This document shows positions 7,782-16,168 of a DNA stretch of 64,000 bases, in pieces (the first letter of the stretch is position 1; each line of letters begins with the position of its first letter). The notes under the pieces are model-generated. The model did no database searches. It worked only from the letters and a program-made list of their open reading frames with translations, and was not told the DNA's origin. Source of the DNA: Nocardiopsis sp. TSRI0078 (lineage in GTDB: Bacteria; Actinomycetota; Actinomycetes; Streptosporangiales; Streptosporangiaceae). The position numbers were made by a program, and so were the translations under genes. The stretch lies in the NCBI RefSeq assembly GCF_001905145.1, contig NZ_LWLB01000005.1:1-64000 (forward strand), given 5' to 3'.

Positions 7782-8713
7782 TCAGGGTAATCCGTCGCGG
7801 AACCCTGATGATCGGCGGGTACGCCGTTCCGCCCCGGATCCGCGACCACCACGGGCCGCCAGGTCTCCGGAAGCCCCTCCCCCTCGGCCTTCCCGTTCCA
7901 CCCCGGCGCCCACACGAACGGCAGCCCGGCGGCGAACAGGGGGCTGCGGTGGTCCATGAGCTGCACGCGCACCTGGGGTTCGGTGCACGCCCCCGAGTTC
8001 CCGCAGCGGGCCACTGACTGGCCGGCCCGGACCCGGTCCCCCGGGCGGACCGCCAGAGACCCCCGCTGCAGGTGTCCTAGGAGCACGTAGGCACCGCCCA
8101 CGTCGATCACCAGGTGGTTGCCGAGCAGCCCGGCCGGGCCCCGCAGCTCCCGCAGCGTGTTCTCCACGACCGAGCCGAACAGCCACGGCCACGAGTTGCG
8201 GCTGCGGTGGTCGCGCCGGCGGTCGTGCGCGGTCACCACGGTCCCGTCGGCGGGGGCGTACACGGGCTGCCCGAAGGCCGGGAAGTCGCCCGGCGGGCGG
8301 CTGAGCGGACGCCAGCCGATGTCGGGCCGGGCGCCCTCCCCCGGCTCGGCGACCAGGCCGAGCGCGTAGGTCTGCCCGTAGGCGTGGCTTCCCTGGCTGG
8401 GCACGTTGTCCACGGGGCTGGTGAGCGCCATCCAGCGGCCCCGCACCGGCGGTTCCAGCGTCCGGGGCCCGCGCCGCACGGTGCCCAGGCGCAGGTACAC
8501 GGCGAGCGCGGCCGCGAGCAGCGTGCCGCCCGCCCACCAGGACAGGCCGAGATAACCGGCGAGGAGGGCGAGCGTGGCCGCCCACATCAACGGCATGCGG
8601 ACCCTGGCGAGCAGGACCGGCCACCGGGGACCGGCCGGGGCGCCCGGTCCGGAGGACTCGGCGGGGTCAGGAGAGGCGGACGAACACGAAGGGGCGGGTG
8701 AAGGCATCCTCAC
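7763..8713 (-). CDS. M23-family peptidase-like membrane protein, metal ligands lost
   Basis: A 316-residue protein with two membrane segments (about residues 41-75) and an M23/LytM-like domain from about 95 to 290. Related actinobacterial proteins read QT-AID after the first His, HLRRGS in the middle and EPHLHFQL near the end. Here the metal-binding Asp is Gly (QTYALGL, near 118) and the HxH pair is replaced (EPQVRVQL, near 247-251), leaving only His110 and the H of GHLQRGS (near 214). The fold seems kept but zinc binding is probably lost, suggesting a pseudoenzyme that binds or regulates rather than cuts peptidoglycan. Confidence 0.8.
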   Translation of the reverse strand: MRMPSPAPSCSSASPDPAESSGPGAPAGPRWPVLLARVRMPLMWAATLALLAGYLGLSWWAGGTLLAAALAVYLRLGTVRRGPRTLEPPVRGRWMALTSPVDNVPSQGSHAYGQTYALGLVAEPGEGARPDIGWRPLSRPPGDFPAFGQPVYAPADGTVVTAHDRRRDHRSRNSWPWLFGSVVENTLRELRGPAGLLGNHLVIDVGGAYVLLGHLQRGSLAVRPGDRVRAGQSVARCGNSGACTEPQVRVQLMDHRSPLFAAGLPFVWAPGWNGKAEGEGLPETWRPVVVADPGRNGVPADHQGSATDYPDEVRRT

Positions 8714-8755
8714 ATTGTGGACGCCCCCACCCGCCCCGAGCTCACGCGGGCCGGG

Positions 8756-8959
8756 CTACTTCTCGTTCCCGTCCTTGCGGGAGCGCTTGCGCAGGTACTC
8801 CGTCGCGGCTCCGGCCCCGCGGTCGATCTTGTCGTTGTGGGACCCCCCCGTGGCCTTCTTCGCGGCTTGTGCGGCCTTGCCCACCAGGCCCTGGGCCTTG
8901 TCGGCGTTGTTGTCGACAACCTTCTTCAACCGGTTGAACGCGCCTCCGGCACCCGCCAT
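8756..8959 (-). CDS. MT0933-like small antitoxin-family protein
   Basis: 67 residues, highly charged, alanine-rich and helical. The stretch GKAAQAAKKATGG followed by HNDKIDRGAGAATEYLRK resembles the repeated DKxxxxxDKxGGK-DKID pattern of the MT0933 (Rv0909) antitoxin family. AGGGGGATGCC directly precedes the ATG, an ideal ribosome site. No toxin partner is adjacent, and many actinobacterial members of this family stand alone, so a toxin-antitoxin role is doubtful. Confidence 0.65.
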   Translation of the reverse strand: MAGAGGAFNRLKKVVDNNADKAQGLVGKAAQAAKKATGGSHNDKIDRGAGAATEYLRKRSRKDGNEK

Positions 8960-9062
8960 GGCATCCCCCTAGATTGGTCCTGCTCCTCCGGAGATACCCG
9001 CTCCACGCCCCGGTCATGCGTTCGGAGCACCACGAAGGCCGAGCGGAGCGGCGCCGAACAGG

Positions 9063-10406
9063 TCAGACGCCCAGGACCGCGGTGGCGATGGAGAAGTAGA
9101 TGAGCAGGCCCGAGGCGTCCACGATCGTGGTCACCATGGGAGAGGACACCACGGCCGGGTCCACACCCACCTTGCGGGCGAGCAGCGGCATGGACGAACC
9201 GATGACCGCCGCCCACGTACACACCGCGATCACCGAGCACGCCACCACCACCGCGACGGCCGCACCCACCAGCAGGGAACCGATGGCCAGGGCCAGCCCG
9301 GCCAGGAGCAGCCCCAGGAGCAGGCCGACCCGGGCCTCCTTCCAGATCACCGACGGCAGGTCGCGCACCCGCACCTCGCCGACCGCCAGAGCACGCACGA
9401 TCGCGGTGGCCGACTGCGCGCCGACGTTGCCGCCGGTACCGATGAGCATCGGCACGAACAGCGCCAGGGCGGTGACCGCGTCCAGCGCCCCCTCGAAGAA
9501 CTGCATCACGTTGACCGTGAGCGTGGCCGCCACGATGAGCAGCATCAGCCACACCGACCGCGCCCCCACCAGGCGCAGCACGCTGACGCTCACGTAGTGG
9601 TCGGCGACCGGGCTGGCACCGGACTGGCGGGCCATGTCCTCGGAGTCGGCGGCCTCGATGATCTCCAGGGCGTCGTCGAAGGTCAGCAGGCCCAGGAAGC
9701 GGTCCTCCGAGTCCACCACCGGCAGGGAGACCAGGTTGGCCTCCTGCATCAGGCGGGCGGCGTCCTCGACCGGCTCCAAGGCGCGCACGCGCGGCGCGAA
9801 CACGTCCACGATGTCCTTGATCAGGCGGTCGTCGTCGCTGACCACCAGGTCGCGCAGCGTCACCGTTCCGACCATGCGGCGGCCGTCGCTGACCACCGGC
9901 AGGGTGTAGATGGTCTCGGCGTCGGCCCCTTTGGCGCGCACGACCTCCAGGGCGCGGCCCACCGCCAGGTCGCGGTGCAGGATGACCGTCTCGGGGGTCA
10001 TGTACCGGCCGACGGAGTCCTCGGCGTAGCCCAGGAGGGCGGCGGTCATCTTGCGTTCGGCGGGGCTGAGGCCGGCCAGGGCACGGGTGGCGATCTTGGC
10101 GGGTGCCTCACCGATGAGACGGGCCCGGTCGTCCGGGTCCATCTCCTCCAGGATCTCGCGGAAGGCGTTGTCGCGCAGTCCCAGCAGGATGGCCTGCTGC
10201 TGGCCGGGGTCGAGTTCCTCGAAGACCTCCAGCTCGCGGTCCTTGTCCAGGAGCCGGAAGGGGATGATCGCTTCGCCGCCGTCCATGCGGGAGAGTTCGT
10301 CGGCGATCTCGTAGGGCCTGTGTTCGGCCAACCAGAGCCGGATACCGGTCAGGTCGTTGGTCTGGACCAGTCCGATCAGTTCTTCAGCGCGCTCGCCTTC
10401 TGACAT
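9063..10406 (-). CDS. mgtE: Magnesium transporter MgtE
   Basis: A 447-residue MgtE channel. Order of domains: N-terminal helical superfamily domain (about 1-125), a CBS pair (about 130-255) that senses cytosolic Mg2+, then five transmembrane helices with the family hallmark PMLIGTGGNVGAQSATAIVRAL. It imports Mg2+ in the inner membrane and closes when Mg2+ binds the CBS module. The ATG at 10406 is preceded by GAGGGGG. I looked for an M-box Mg2+ riboswitch in the 300-base leader and did not find one. Confidence 0.95.
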   Translation of the reverse strand: MSEGERAEELIGLVQTNDLTGIRLWLAEHRPYEIADELSRMDGGEAIIPFRLLDKDRELEVFEELDPGQQQAILLGLRDNAFREILEEMDPDDRARLIGEAPAKIATRALAGLSPAERKMTAALLGYAEDSVGRYMTPETVILHRDLAVGRALEVVRAKGADAETIYTLPVVSDGRRMVGTVTLRDLVVSDDDRLIKDIVDVFAPRVRALEPVEDAARLMQEANLVSLPVVDSEDRFLGLLTFDDALEIIEAADSEDMARQSGASPVADHYVSVSVLRLVGARSVWLMLLIVAATLTVNVMQFFEGALDAVTALALFVPMLIGTGGNVGAQSATAIVRALAVGEVRVRDLPSVIWKEARVGLLLGLLLAGLALAIGSLLVGAAVAVVVACSVIAVCTWAAVIGSSMPLLARKVGVDPAVVSSPMVTTIVDASGLLIYFSIATAVLGV

Positions 10407-10720
10407 GCGAAGCACCCCCTCGCATTCTCCTACGCCCGGTGGGGGGCACCCACGAGCGACACCAGTCCTTGGAAAAGCGGCGGGCCGGTGGCCGGCCCCG
10501 CTCCGGTCCCGTCGTCGCTGGTGTGGTGGACCGTGCGTGGAGTTGGCGCCGGGGGCGGAAAGGGCGGGCACGGCGATCCTGGACGTGTACGGGCTGGGCC
10601 GCCGTACGCGGGACGGGGAGCACACCGACCCTACCCGTCGAGGCGTCCCGGTGCCGCATCGGCCGACCCGTGAACACGGCGGTGACCGCCCCCTGGGCGG
10701 GGAGGACGGGACCGGGCGGC
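10407..10720. other. Intergenic leader of mgtE
   Basis: 314 bases between the phosphatase stop and mgtE. A short hairpin (CCGCCC-CCT-GGGCGG, 10686-10700) just after the phosphatase stop may be its terminator. Otherwise only a TAGGGT -10 like element on the minus strand stands out; no riboswitch core is recognised. Confidence 0.4.
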
Positions 10721-11824
10721 TCAGTCGCGCCAGAGGACGACCAGGGCGCAGTCGTCGTTCTTGTCCTTGCTGAGGGTGTCCACGATCTCGCCCGCGCCGG
10801 TGGCGAACCCGCGTGGGACGAGTCGCTCGGCGGCGCCCAGGAGCCGGTCGATCCCCGCGTCGAGGTCCTCGCCGGGGGTCTCGATGAGGCCGTCGGTGCA
10901 GAGCATGATGGCGTCGCCGGGCCGGAGCCTGCCCTCGACGGAGGTGTAGGTCATCTCCGGGATGACCCCCAGGACCACGCCCTTGGCCTCGGTGGTGCTC
11001 CACACTCCGCCGCCGTTGTCGTAGTGCAGCGCGGGCGGGTGCCCGGCGGAGGCGATCTGGTACTCGCCCGTGTCCAGGTCCACGCTCAGGTGCACGGCGG
11101 TCACGAAGCCCTCGCCGCCGCTGTTGCGCATGAGGTAGTCGTTGCAGTGGGCGAGGAAGTCGTGGGCGGGGACGGCCCCGATGAGCCCGCTGAACGCGCC
11201 GGAGAGCATCAGGGCGCGGGTCCCGGCGTCCACGCCCTTGCCGGAGACGTCCACGACGGCCACGTCCAGCCGGTTCTCCCTGCGGATGGAGACGACGAAG
11301 TCGCCGCCGAAGGACGAGCCGCCCGCCTGGCGCAGGACGGCGGTGCGCCCCCAGCCCTCGGGCAGCCGGGGCAGCCTGCCCTGGTGGCGGAGGCGGTCGC
11401 GCAGGTCCAGCAGCATCATCTCGCCGCTGAGCCCCTGCACGCCGAGGCGCTCGCGCACCCCCGACAGCAGGTAGGACAGGACGGCGGTGACGCCGATGGT
11501 GACCAGCAGGCCGGGACCCACCTGGCCGAAGTCGAGCATGAAGGCGACGAACAAGAGGACGGCGCCGACCACGGCCAGCAGGAAGGCCAGGCTCTTGCGC
11601 TTGAGGAGGAGGCCGCCCGCCAGGACGGTGAGGATGGTGGAACTGGGCGGGAACCAGCCGGTGGGACCCCACACCGCGCCGACTCCGACGCCGACGGCCA
11701 GCACGACGAGGGTGATGAGGACGAGCCGGTAGCGGAACAGCACCTTGCGCCGGAGCACCGCGACGAGCCGCTGCGCGGTGGAGCGCAGCAGCCGGGTGGC
11801 CTTGGCGGTCGGTGTGGGCTTCAT
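10721..11824 (-). CDS. Membrane-bound SpoIIE/RsbU-type PP2C serine phosphatase
   Basis: 367 residues. The N-terminal third has several hydrophobic helices (about 33-125); the rest is a PPM-type phosphatase domain with the acidic metal sites FGGDF, VDVSGKG, AGHPPAL, CTDGLIE and NDDCALVVL. Such phosphatases usually dephosphorylate anti-sigma-factor antagonists in partner-switching stress systems. No anti-sigma or antagonist gene is next to it. The ATG at 11824 follows AGGGGATCC; a start six codons upstream is less likely. Confidence 0.9.
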   Translation of the reverse strand: MKPTPTAKATRLLRSTAQRLVAVLRRKVLFRYRLVLITLVVLAVGVGVGAVWGPTGWFPPSSTILTVLAGGLLLKRKSLAFLLAVVGAVLLFVAFMLDFGQVGPGLLVTIGVTAVLSYLLSGVRERLGVQGLSGEMMLLDLRDRLRHQGRLPRLPEGWGRTAVLRQAGGSSFGGDFVVSIRRENRLDVAVVDVSGKGVDAGTRALMLSGAFSGLIGAVPAHDFLAHCNDYLMRNSGGEGFVTAVHLSVDLDTGEYQIASAGHPPALHYDNGGGVWSTTEAKGVVLGVIPEMTYTSVEGRLRPGDAIMLCTDGLIETPGEDLDAGIDRLLGAAERLVPRGFATGAGEIVDTLSKDKNDDCALVVLWRD

Positions 11825-12519
11825 GGATCCCCTGCGTTGCACACCCGCTCACCAGCGGGGGTCGGTTCTCGGACGGCATGGTCGGGTGGGCATGGGGGCC
11901 ACGTCGCCACCGGGTACGTGTGCGGCTTACGGGGGGCGGTGTGCGGGGCACGCCCCGGCCGTGATGGCTGGAGGCGCCGACGATGGGCGCCGCGCCGCGG
12001 ACAACGAGGGCCCGCCACTGTGCACGAACTGTAGCGCGGGGGGTGTGGCCGTGGCACGTGCAACCAGCGGTGTTCTCCCCCAAACCACGGATTTGGGTTC
12101 AGCCGATAACCGAGCGTGCGGAGTCGGGCACTACCCCGACACGGGGGAACGGCTCCGAATGCCGGGGTTGTCCCTCATCTCGGGCACCGTCTCACGGCCT
12201 GGACACTCACTCCGACCGGGCCGCCTGGTGCGACTCGCACCCCGGTGGCGCGGCCGTTCCCAGCGTCTCACAGGGGTTCGGAGCAGGCCAGGGGCACCCG
12301 TCCCAGGAAGTGAGACAAGGCACAGTGTCCATAAACGCCACAAACCAGACACAAGGCAAGGGCGGGCACATACGCCCCAGAAGATCTGTCGAGCGGCCGA
12401 AGGCCCCGCCCCGTCGGTCGGCGGGCACCGCACGGGCACGGTCGCGGGGATACGGACCGCCGACTCCCCGCTGCGAGCGGCGGCCGACCGGCTGGCGCCG
12501 CGCGGCCGCCGGGAGGGGC
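11825..12519. other. Long intergenic region, no gene recognised
   Basis: About 700 bases between the phosphatase start and the rpiB terminator. Reading frames exist but have no ribosome site or recognisable product. A perfect 6-bp inverted repeat CCCAAA/TTTGGG lies at 12079-12097, 255 bases before the phosphatase start. The region must contain the phosphatase promoter. Confidence 0.4.
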
Positions 12520-12552
12520 GGGCCTGTCCGGGAGGGCCTCCCGGACAGGCCC
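12520..12552 (-). terminator. Terminator of rpiB
   Basis: A perfect 15-bp inverted repeat (12520-12534 with 12538-12552) around a 3-base loop, five bases beyond the rpiB stop codon. Confidence 0.8.
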
Positions 12553-12556
12553 TTCC

Positions 12557-13030
12557 CTAGGCCTGGGGAAGCGGCGGGAGCTCGCCGGTCTCCTCGTAGG
12601 CCGTCAGCATGCTGATGCGGCGGGTGTGGCGCTCCTCGTCGCTGTAGGGGGTGGAGAGGAAGGTCTCCACGAACCCGGCGGCCTCCTCCCGGGAGTGCAT
12701 CCGGGCGCCGATGCCGAGCACGTTGGCGTCGTTGTGCTCCCGCGCCAGGCGGGCGGTGTCCTCGCTCCAGGCCAGGGCGGCGCGAACGCCCCTGACCTTG
12801 TTCGCGGCGATCTGCTCGCCGTTGCCGGAGCCGCCGATGACGATGCCCAGGGAGCCCGGGTCGGAGGCCACGCCCTCGGCCGCGCGCAGCACGAAGGGCG
12901 GGTAGTCGTCCACCGCGTCGTAGGCGGGGGGGCCGACGTCGACGACGTCGTGGCCGCGCTCCTTCAGCCAGGAGACGAGGTGTTCTTTGAGCTCGTAGCC
13001 CGCATGATCTGATCCAAGGTAAACACGCAC
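12557..13030 (-). CDS. rpiB: Ribose-5-phosphate isomerase B
   Basis: RpiB interconverts ribose-5-phosphate and ribulose-5-phosphate in the pentose phosphate pathway. The protein starts VRVYLGSDHAGYELK (Asp-His of the active site) and has IVIGGSGNGEQIAANKV: the Cys base of E. coli RpiB is replaced by the Gly-x-Gly-Glu arrangement typical of actinobacterial enzymes, where Glu is the base. About 157 residues. I chose the GTG at 13030 because orthologues begin there; a GTG seven codons upstream (13051) is possible and neither has a strong Shine-Dalgarno. Confidence 0.92.
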   Translation of the reverse strand: MRVYLGSDHAGYELKEHLVSWLKERGHDVVDVGPPAYDAVDDYPPFVLRAAEGVASDPGSLGIVIGGSGNGEQIAANKVRGVRAALAWSEDTARLAREHNDANVLGIGARMHSREEAAGFVETFLSTPYSDEERHTRRISMLTAYEETGELPPLPQA

Positions 13031-13115
13031 GGGCCCAGTCTGGCAGGTCACGGTGGTGACAAGCGCGGCGCCCCGCCCGCATGCGCGGAGCGGGGCGCGG
13101 TGGTACGCGGGTCCC

Positions 13116-13271
13116 TCAGAGGGCGGCTGCGGAGGCCGCCGCGGAGGCGACGGCCAGCCCGAGGACGGCGAAGAGCGCCATGGAGAGGATGGCGACCACG
13201 TTGTACAGGACGATCGCCTTGATGTCCTTGCCGATGGGGCCTGCCTTGGAGACCGCGGGCTTGTTACTCAA
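13116..13271 (-). CDS. Small hydrophobic membrane peptide (51 aa)
   Basis: A TTG at 13271 with GAGGTG five bases upstream opens a 51-residue frame. The N-terminal 20 residues are polar and basic (SNKPAVSKAGPIGKDIKAI), followed by one membrane helix (VLYNVVAILSMALFAVLGLAVA) and an Ala/Ser tail. This looks like a genuine single-pass membrane microprotein. I do not recognise the family and cannot name a function. It is on the same strand as, and just upstream of, rpiB. Confidence 0.6.
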   Translation of the reverse strand: MSNKPAVSKAGPIGKDIKAIVLYNVVAILSMALFAVLGLAVASAAASAAAL

Positions 13272-13420
13272 CTCACACCTCGTTCGGGTTCGACCAGGGA
13301 TATCCCCCCAGAATTTTTCCACACCGCACAACGCGGTCGTCACCGGGGCCGATTCCCCGCGAGGGCATTCGGGGGCCGTGAGTCCGCACACACGTCCGAC
13401 GGCGGTCCCCCCGGCTCCCG

Positions 13421-13454
13421 GGGCCCGGGCGGCCGCGTCGGCCGCCCGGGGCCC
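13421..13454 (-). terminator. Terminator of the aldehyde dehydrogenase gene
   Basis: A perfect 10-bp GC stem (CGGGCGGCCG with CGGCCGCCCG), extended after one bulged G, with a 3-base loop, ten bases beyond the aldehyde dehydrogenase stop codon. Confidence 0.7.
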
Positions 13455-13464
13455 GCCACGGCCC

Positions 13465-14886
13465 TCACATCTGGACGGCCTTGACCTCGCAGAACTCCTC
13501 CAGGCCGGACAGCCCCCACTCGCGGCCGTTGCCCGAGCGCTTGTAGCCGCCGAAGGGGGCACGCGGGTTGAGCGCGCCCCCGTTGAGCTCGATCTGCCCG
13601 GCACGCAGGCGCCGGGCCACGGCCAGGCCCTGTTCGGTGTCACCGGACCACACGGCGGCGTTGAGCCCGTACACGGTGTCGTTGGCGATGGCGACCGCCT
13701 CCTCCTCCGTGTCGTAGGGGATCAGGACCAGCACGGGTCCGAAGATCTCCTCCTGGGCGATGCGCATGTCGTTGCGCACGTCGGCGAAGACCGTCGGGCT
13801 GACGTAGTAGCCGTTCGGGCGCCCCTCCACCGGCTCGGCACCGCCGGTGACCAGGCGGGCGCCCTCCTCCACGCCGAGCGCGACGTATCCGCGGACCTTC
13901 TCCAACTGGGCGGCCGAGACCAGCGGACCCATGCGGGTGGACTCGTCGGCGGGGTCGCCGGGTACGTACTTGGCGGCGGACTCGGCGGCCAGGGAGACCG
14001 CCTCCTCATAGGAGTCGCGGTGCACCAGCATGCGGGTGAGCGCGTTGCAGCTCTGGCCGGTGTTGCGCATGACGTCGGCGACGCCGCGCTTGACCGCCTT
14101 GGCCAGGTCGGCGCCGGGAAGGATGACGTTCGGGGACTTGCCGCCCAGCTCCAGGGCGACCTTCTTGACGGTCTCCGCGGCGACCTGGCTGACCCGCGTC
14201 CCGGCGCGGGTGGAGCCGGTGAAGGAGACCATGTCCACCCGGGCGTGCGCGGCGATGGCCTCGCCGACGACCGGGCCGGTGCCCGAGACCAGGTTGAACA
14301 CGCCCGCGGGCAGGCCGGCGTCGTGGAAGACCTCGGTCAGGGCGTAGGCGCTGAGCGGGGCGACCTCGCTGGGCTTGAGGACGACGGTGTTGCCCGCCAG
14401 CAGGGCGGGGACGACCTTGAGCACGATCTGGTGGAGCGGGTAGTTCCACGGGGTGATGGCGCCGACGACGCCGACGGGCTCGCGCACGACGAGCGAGTTG
14501 CCCTCCCGCTCACCGCCGAAGTAGCTCTCGCCGACCTCCTCGACCAGGTCGATGTAGGTCCGGAACATCAGGGCGGGCAGCCCCGCCTGGACCTTGCGGG
14601 CGAATCCGGTGGGAGCGCCCATGTCCCGGGTGAGCTCCGCGGCGATGTCGTCGGCGCGGGTGTTGAACAGCTCCAGGGCCTTGGCCAGGTGGGTGACGCG
14701 CTGTCCGGGAGTGAGCGCGGACCAGGCGGGGAAGGCCGCCGCCGCGGCCGAGGCCGCGGCGTCGACGTCCTCGGCTGCTCCGGCCGGAACGGAGTCGATG
14801 ACCTGCTCGGTCGCCGGGTTGACCACGTCCAGGGCCTCGCTGGAGGCGGAGTCGCGCCAGGCGCCGTCGATGTAGAGGGATCGCAT
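13465..14886 (-). CDS. Aldehyde dehydrogenase family protein
   Basis: 473 residues of the NAD(P)-dependent ALDH superfamily. Catalytic Cys in NTGQSCNA and general-base Glu in LELGGKSPN are both present, along with TPWNYP (oxyanion Asn) and SFTGSTRAG (cofactor loop). It oxidises an aldehyde to the acid in the cytoplasm; the substrate cannot be read from sequence. The ATG start gives the usual family length. Probably monocistronic, with a strong terminator at 13421-13454. Confidence 0.93.
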   Translation of the reverse strand: MRSLYIDGAWRDSASSEALDVVNPATEQVIDSVPAGAAEDVDAAASAAAAAFPAWSALTPGQRVTHLAKALELFNTRADDIAAELTRDMGAPTGFARKVQAGLPALMFRTYIDLVEEVGESYFGGEREGNSLVVREPVGVVGAITPWNYPLHQIVLKVVPALLAGNTVVLKPSEVAPLSAYALTEVFHDAGLPAGVFNLVSGTGPVVGEAIAAHARVDMVSFTGSTRAGTRVSQVAAETVKKVALELGGKSPNVILPGADLAKAVKRGVADVMRNTGQSCNALTRMLVHRDSYEEAVSLAAESAAKYVPGDPADESTRMGPLVSAAQLEKVRGYVALGVEEGARLVTGGAEPVEGRPNGYYVSPTVFADVRNDMRIAQEEIFGPVLVLIPYDTEEEAVAIANDTVYGLNAAVWSGDTEQGLAVARRLRAGQIELNGGALNPRAPFGGYKRSGNGREWGLSGLEEFCEVKAVQM

Positions 14887-15004
14887 GGCCCCACTTTCGC
14901 AGAACGGGATTCGGGTTGACCAGTCCGGAGCCCGGCGCCGGTGGTTTCCCCGATGCGCGGAGACCTCCCGCGGGCCCGGGGGCCGACGGGCCCGGGGCGG
15001 CGGG

Positions 15005-15163
15005 TCAGTCCCAGTGCGGCGGCCGCTCGTCCATCAGCCACGCGGTGGAGTCGTCCTCCGCGCCCTCGCCCCAGCCGGGGCCGCTCTCGTCGCTGGTGGT
15101 GTCGGGCAGGATGTCGAGGTCGTCGAAGAAGTCGACCCTGCGCTCGTCGTCGGGTCCGGACAC
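15005..15163 (-). CDS. Small acidic hypothetical protein (52 aa)
   Basis: A GTG at 15163 with GGGAGGG six bases upstream opens a 52-residue acidic frame rich in Asp and Glu, with the segment VDFFDDLDILPDTTSDESG and ending ERPPHWD. The excellent ribosome site and coherent composition argue that it is real. It is too short to assign; it lies between the DsbA-like gene and the aldehyde dehydrogenase on the same strand. Confidence 0.55.
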   Translation of the reverse strand: MSGPDDERRVDFFDDLDILPDTTSDESGPGWGEGAEDDSTAWLMDERPPHWD

Positions 15164-15323
15164 GGTTTCCCTCCCTGCGTCCCGGCGGGGCCCTCCCGCC
15201 GTGCTGCCTGCGTGGTCGGCCTCCAGTGTGCACCGGACTCGGCGCGACCGCCCGGCGCCACTCCCGCCGCGCCGGGGGACCGGCGCGGCGGGCTCGGCGG
15301 CCTGGGCCCGGAGCGGTTCCGGG

Positions 15324-15959
15324 TCAGTCGAAGACGGGGCCCCGGGTCCGGGTCCGCTTGAGTTCGAAGAACCCGTCGGTCCCGGCGACCAGCAGTACAC
15401 CGTCCCACAGCCTCCCCGCGGCCTCGCCGCGCGGGACGGGCGTGACGACCGGACCGAAGAAGGCCGTGTCCGCGACCTGGATGACGGGGGTGCCCACGTC
15501 CTCGCCGACCAGCTTCATCGCCTCCTCGTGCGAGGCGCGCAGGGCCTCGTCGAGGTCGGTGGCCGCTCCCGCCTGCGCCAGGTCCTCGGGCAGGCCGGCG
15601 TCGGCCAGCGCGGCGCGGATCGTGTCCGCGGTACGGGGCTCGCCGTTGTTGTGGAAACGGGTGCCCAGGGCCGTGTACAGGCCGCCCAGGACCTCCGGGC
15701 CGAAGCGCTGTTCGGCCGCGACGCACACCCGTACCGCCGCCCAGGACCTGTCGATGCTCTCGCGGTACTCCTCGGGCAGGTCCCTGCCCTCGTTGAGCAC
15801 GCCCAGGCTCATCACGTGCCAGCGCACCCTGACCGGCCGCACCTTCTCGACCTCGGCGAGCCAGCGCGAGGTGATCCAGGCCCAGGGGCACGCGGGGTCG
15901 AACCACATGTCCGCGTGGACGGTCTCCTGCTCGCGGTCGGCGTCGGGGGTCTGCGTCAT
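15324..15959 (-). CDS. DsbA-family oxidoreductase, mycothiol-dependent nitroreductase (Rv2466c) type
   Basis: 211 residues, clearly related to M. tuberculosis Rv2466c: FDPACPWAWITSRW near the start, HVMSLGVLNEGRD, AAEQRFG, GEDVGTPVI, FFGPVVTPVPRGE and the ending ELKRTRTRGPVFD all follow that family. Rv2466c uses a CPWC active site; here the second Cys is Ala (CPWA), as in many actinobacterial homologues as far as I recall, implying a monothiol mechanism with mycothiol. ATG at 15959 preceded by GAGGAG. Divergent from pepN. Confidence 0.9.
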   Translation of the reverse strand: MTQTPDADREQETVHADMWFDPACPWAWITSRWLAEVEKVRPVRVRWHVMSLGVLNEGRDLPEEYRESIDRSWAAVRVCVAAEQRFGPEVLGGLYTALGTRFHNNGEPRTADTIRAALADAGLPEDLAQAGAATDLDEALRASHEEAMKLVGEDVGTPVIQVADTAFFGPVVTPVPRGEAAGRLWDGVLLVAGTDGFFELKRTRTRGPVFD

Positions 15960-16168
15960 CACTGCTCCTCGGGGTGGGGGATCACAAGATCCGGTCGCAC
16001 GAGGTGCAACCTCGCCCATCGGTTGCGCATTCCGCCGCGGCGCGTGGCAGGATCGTGCCGAGTGGAAGACGACCTCCGACCCCGACGACGCTCCACCCCA
16101 GGCGGCGGACGCGCCGTGGTCGGCAACGATCCGGCCGGCGACGACGGCGGCCGTGGAGGGAGCGTGGC

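Noticed and set aside
8756..8959. Toxin-antitoxin module for the MT0933-like protein
   Set aside because: No toxin gene is adjacent; neighbours are an M23-like gene and mgtE.
10407..10720. M-box magnesium riboswitch before mgtE
   Set aside because: The conserved core could not be found on the minus strand.
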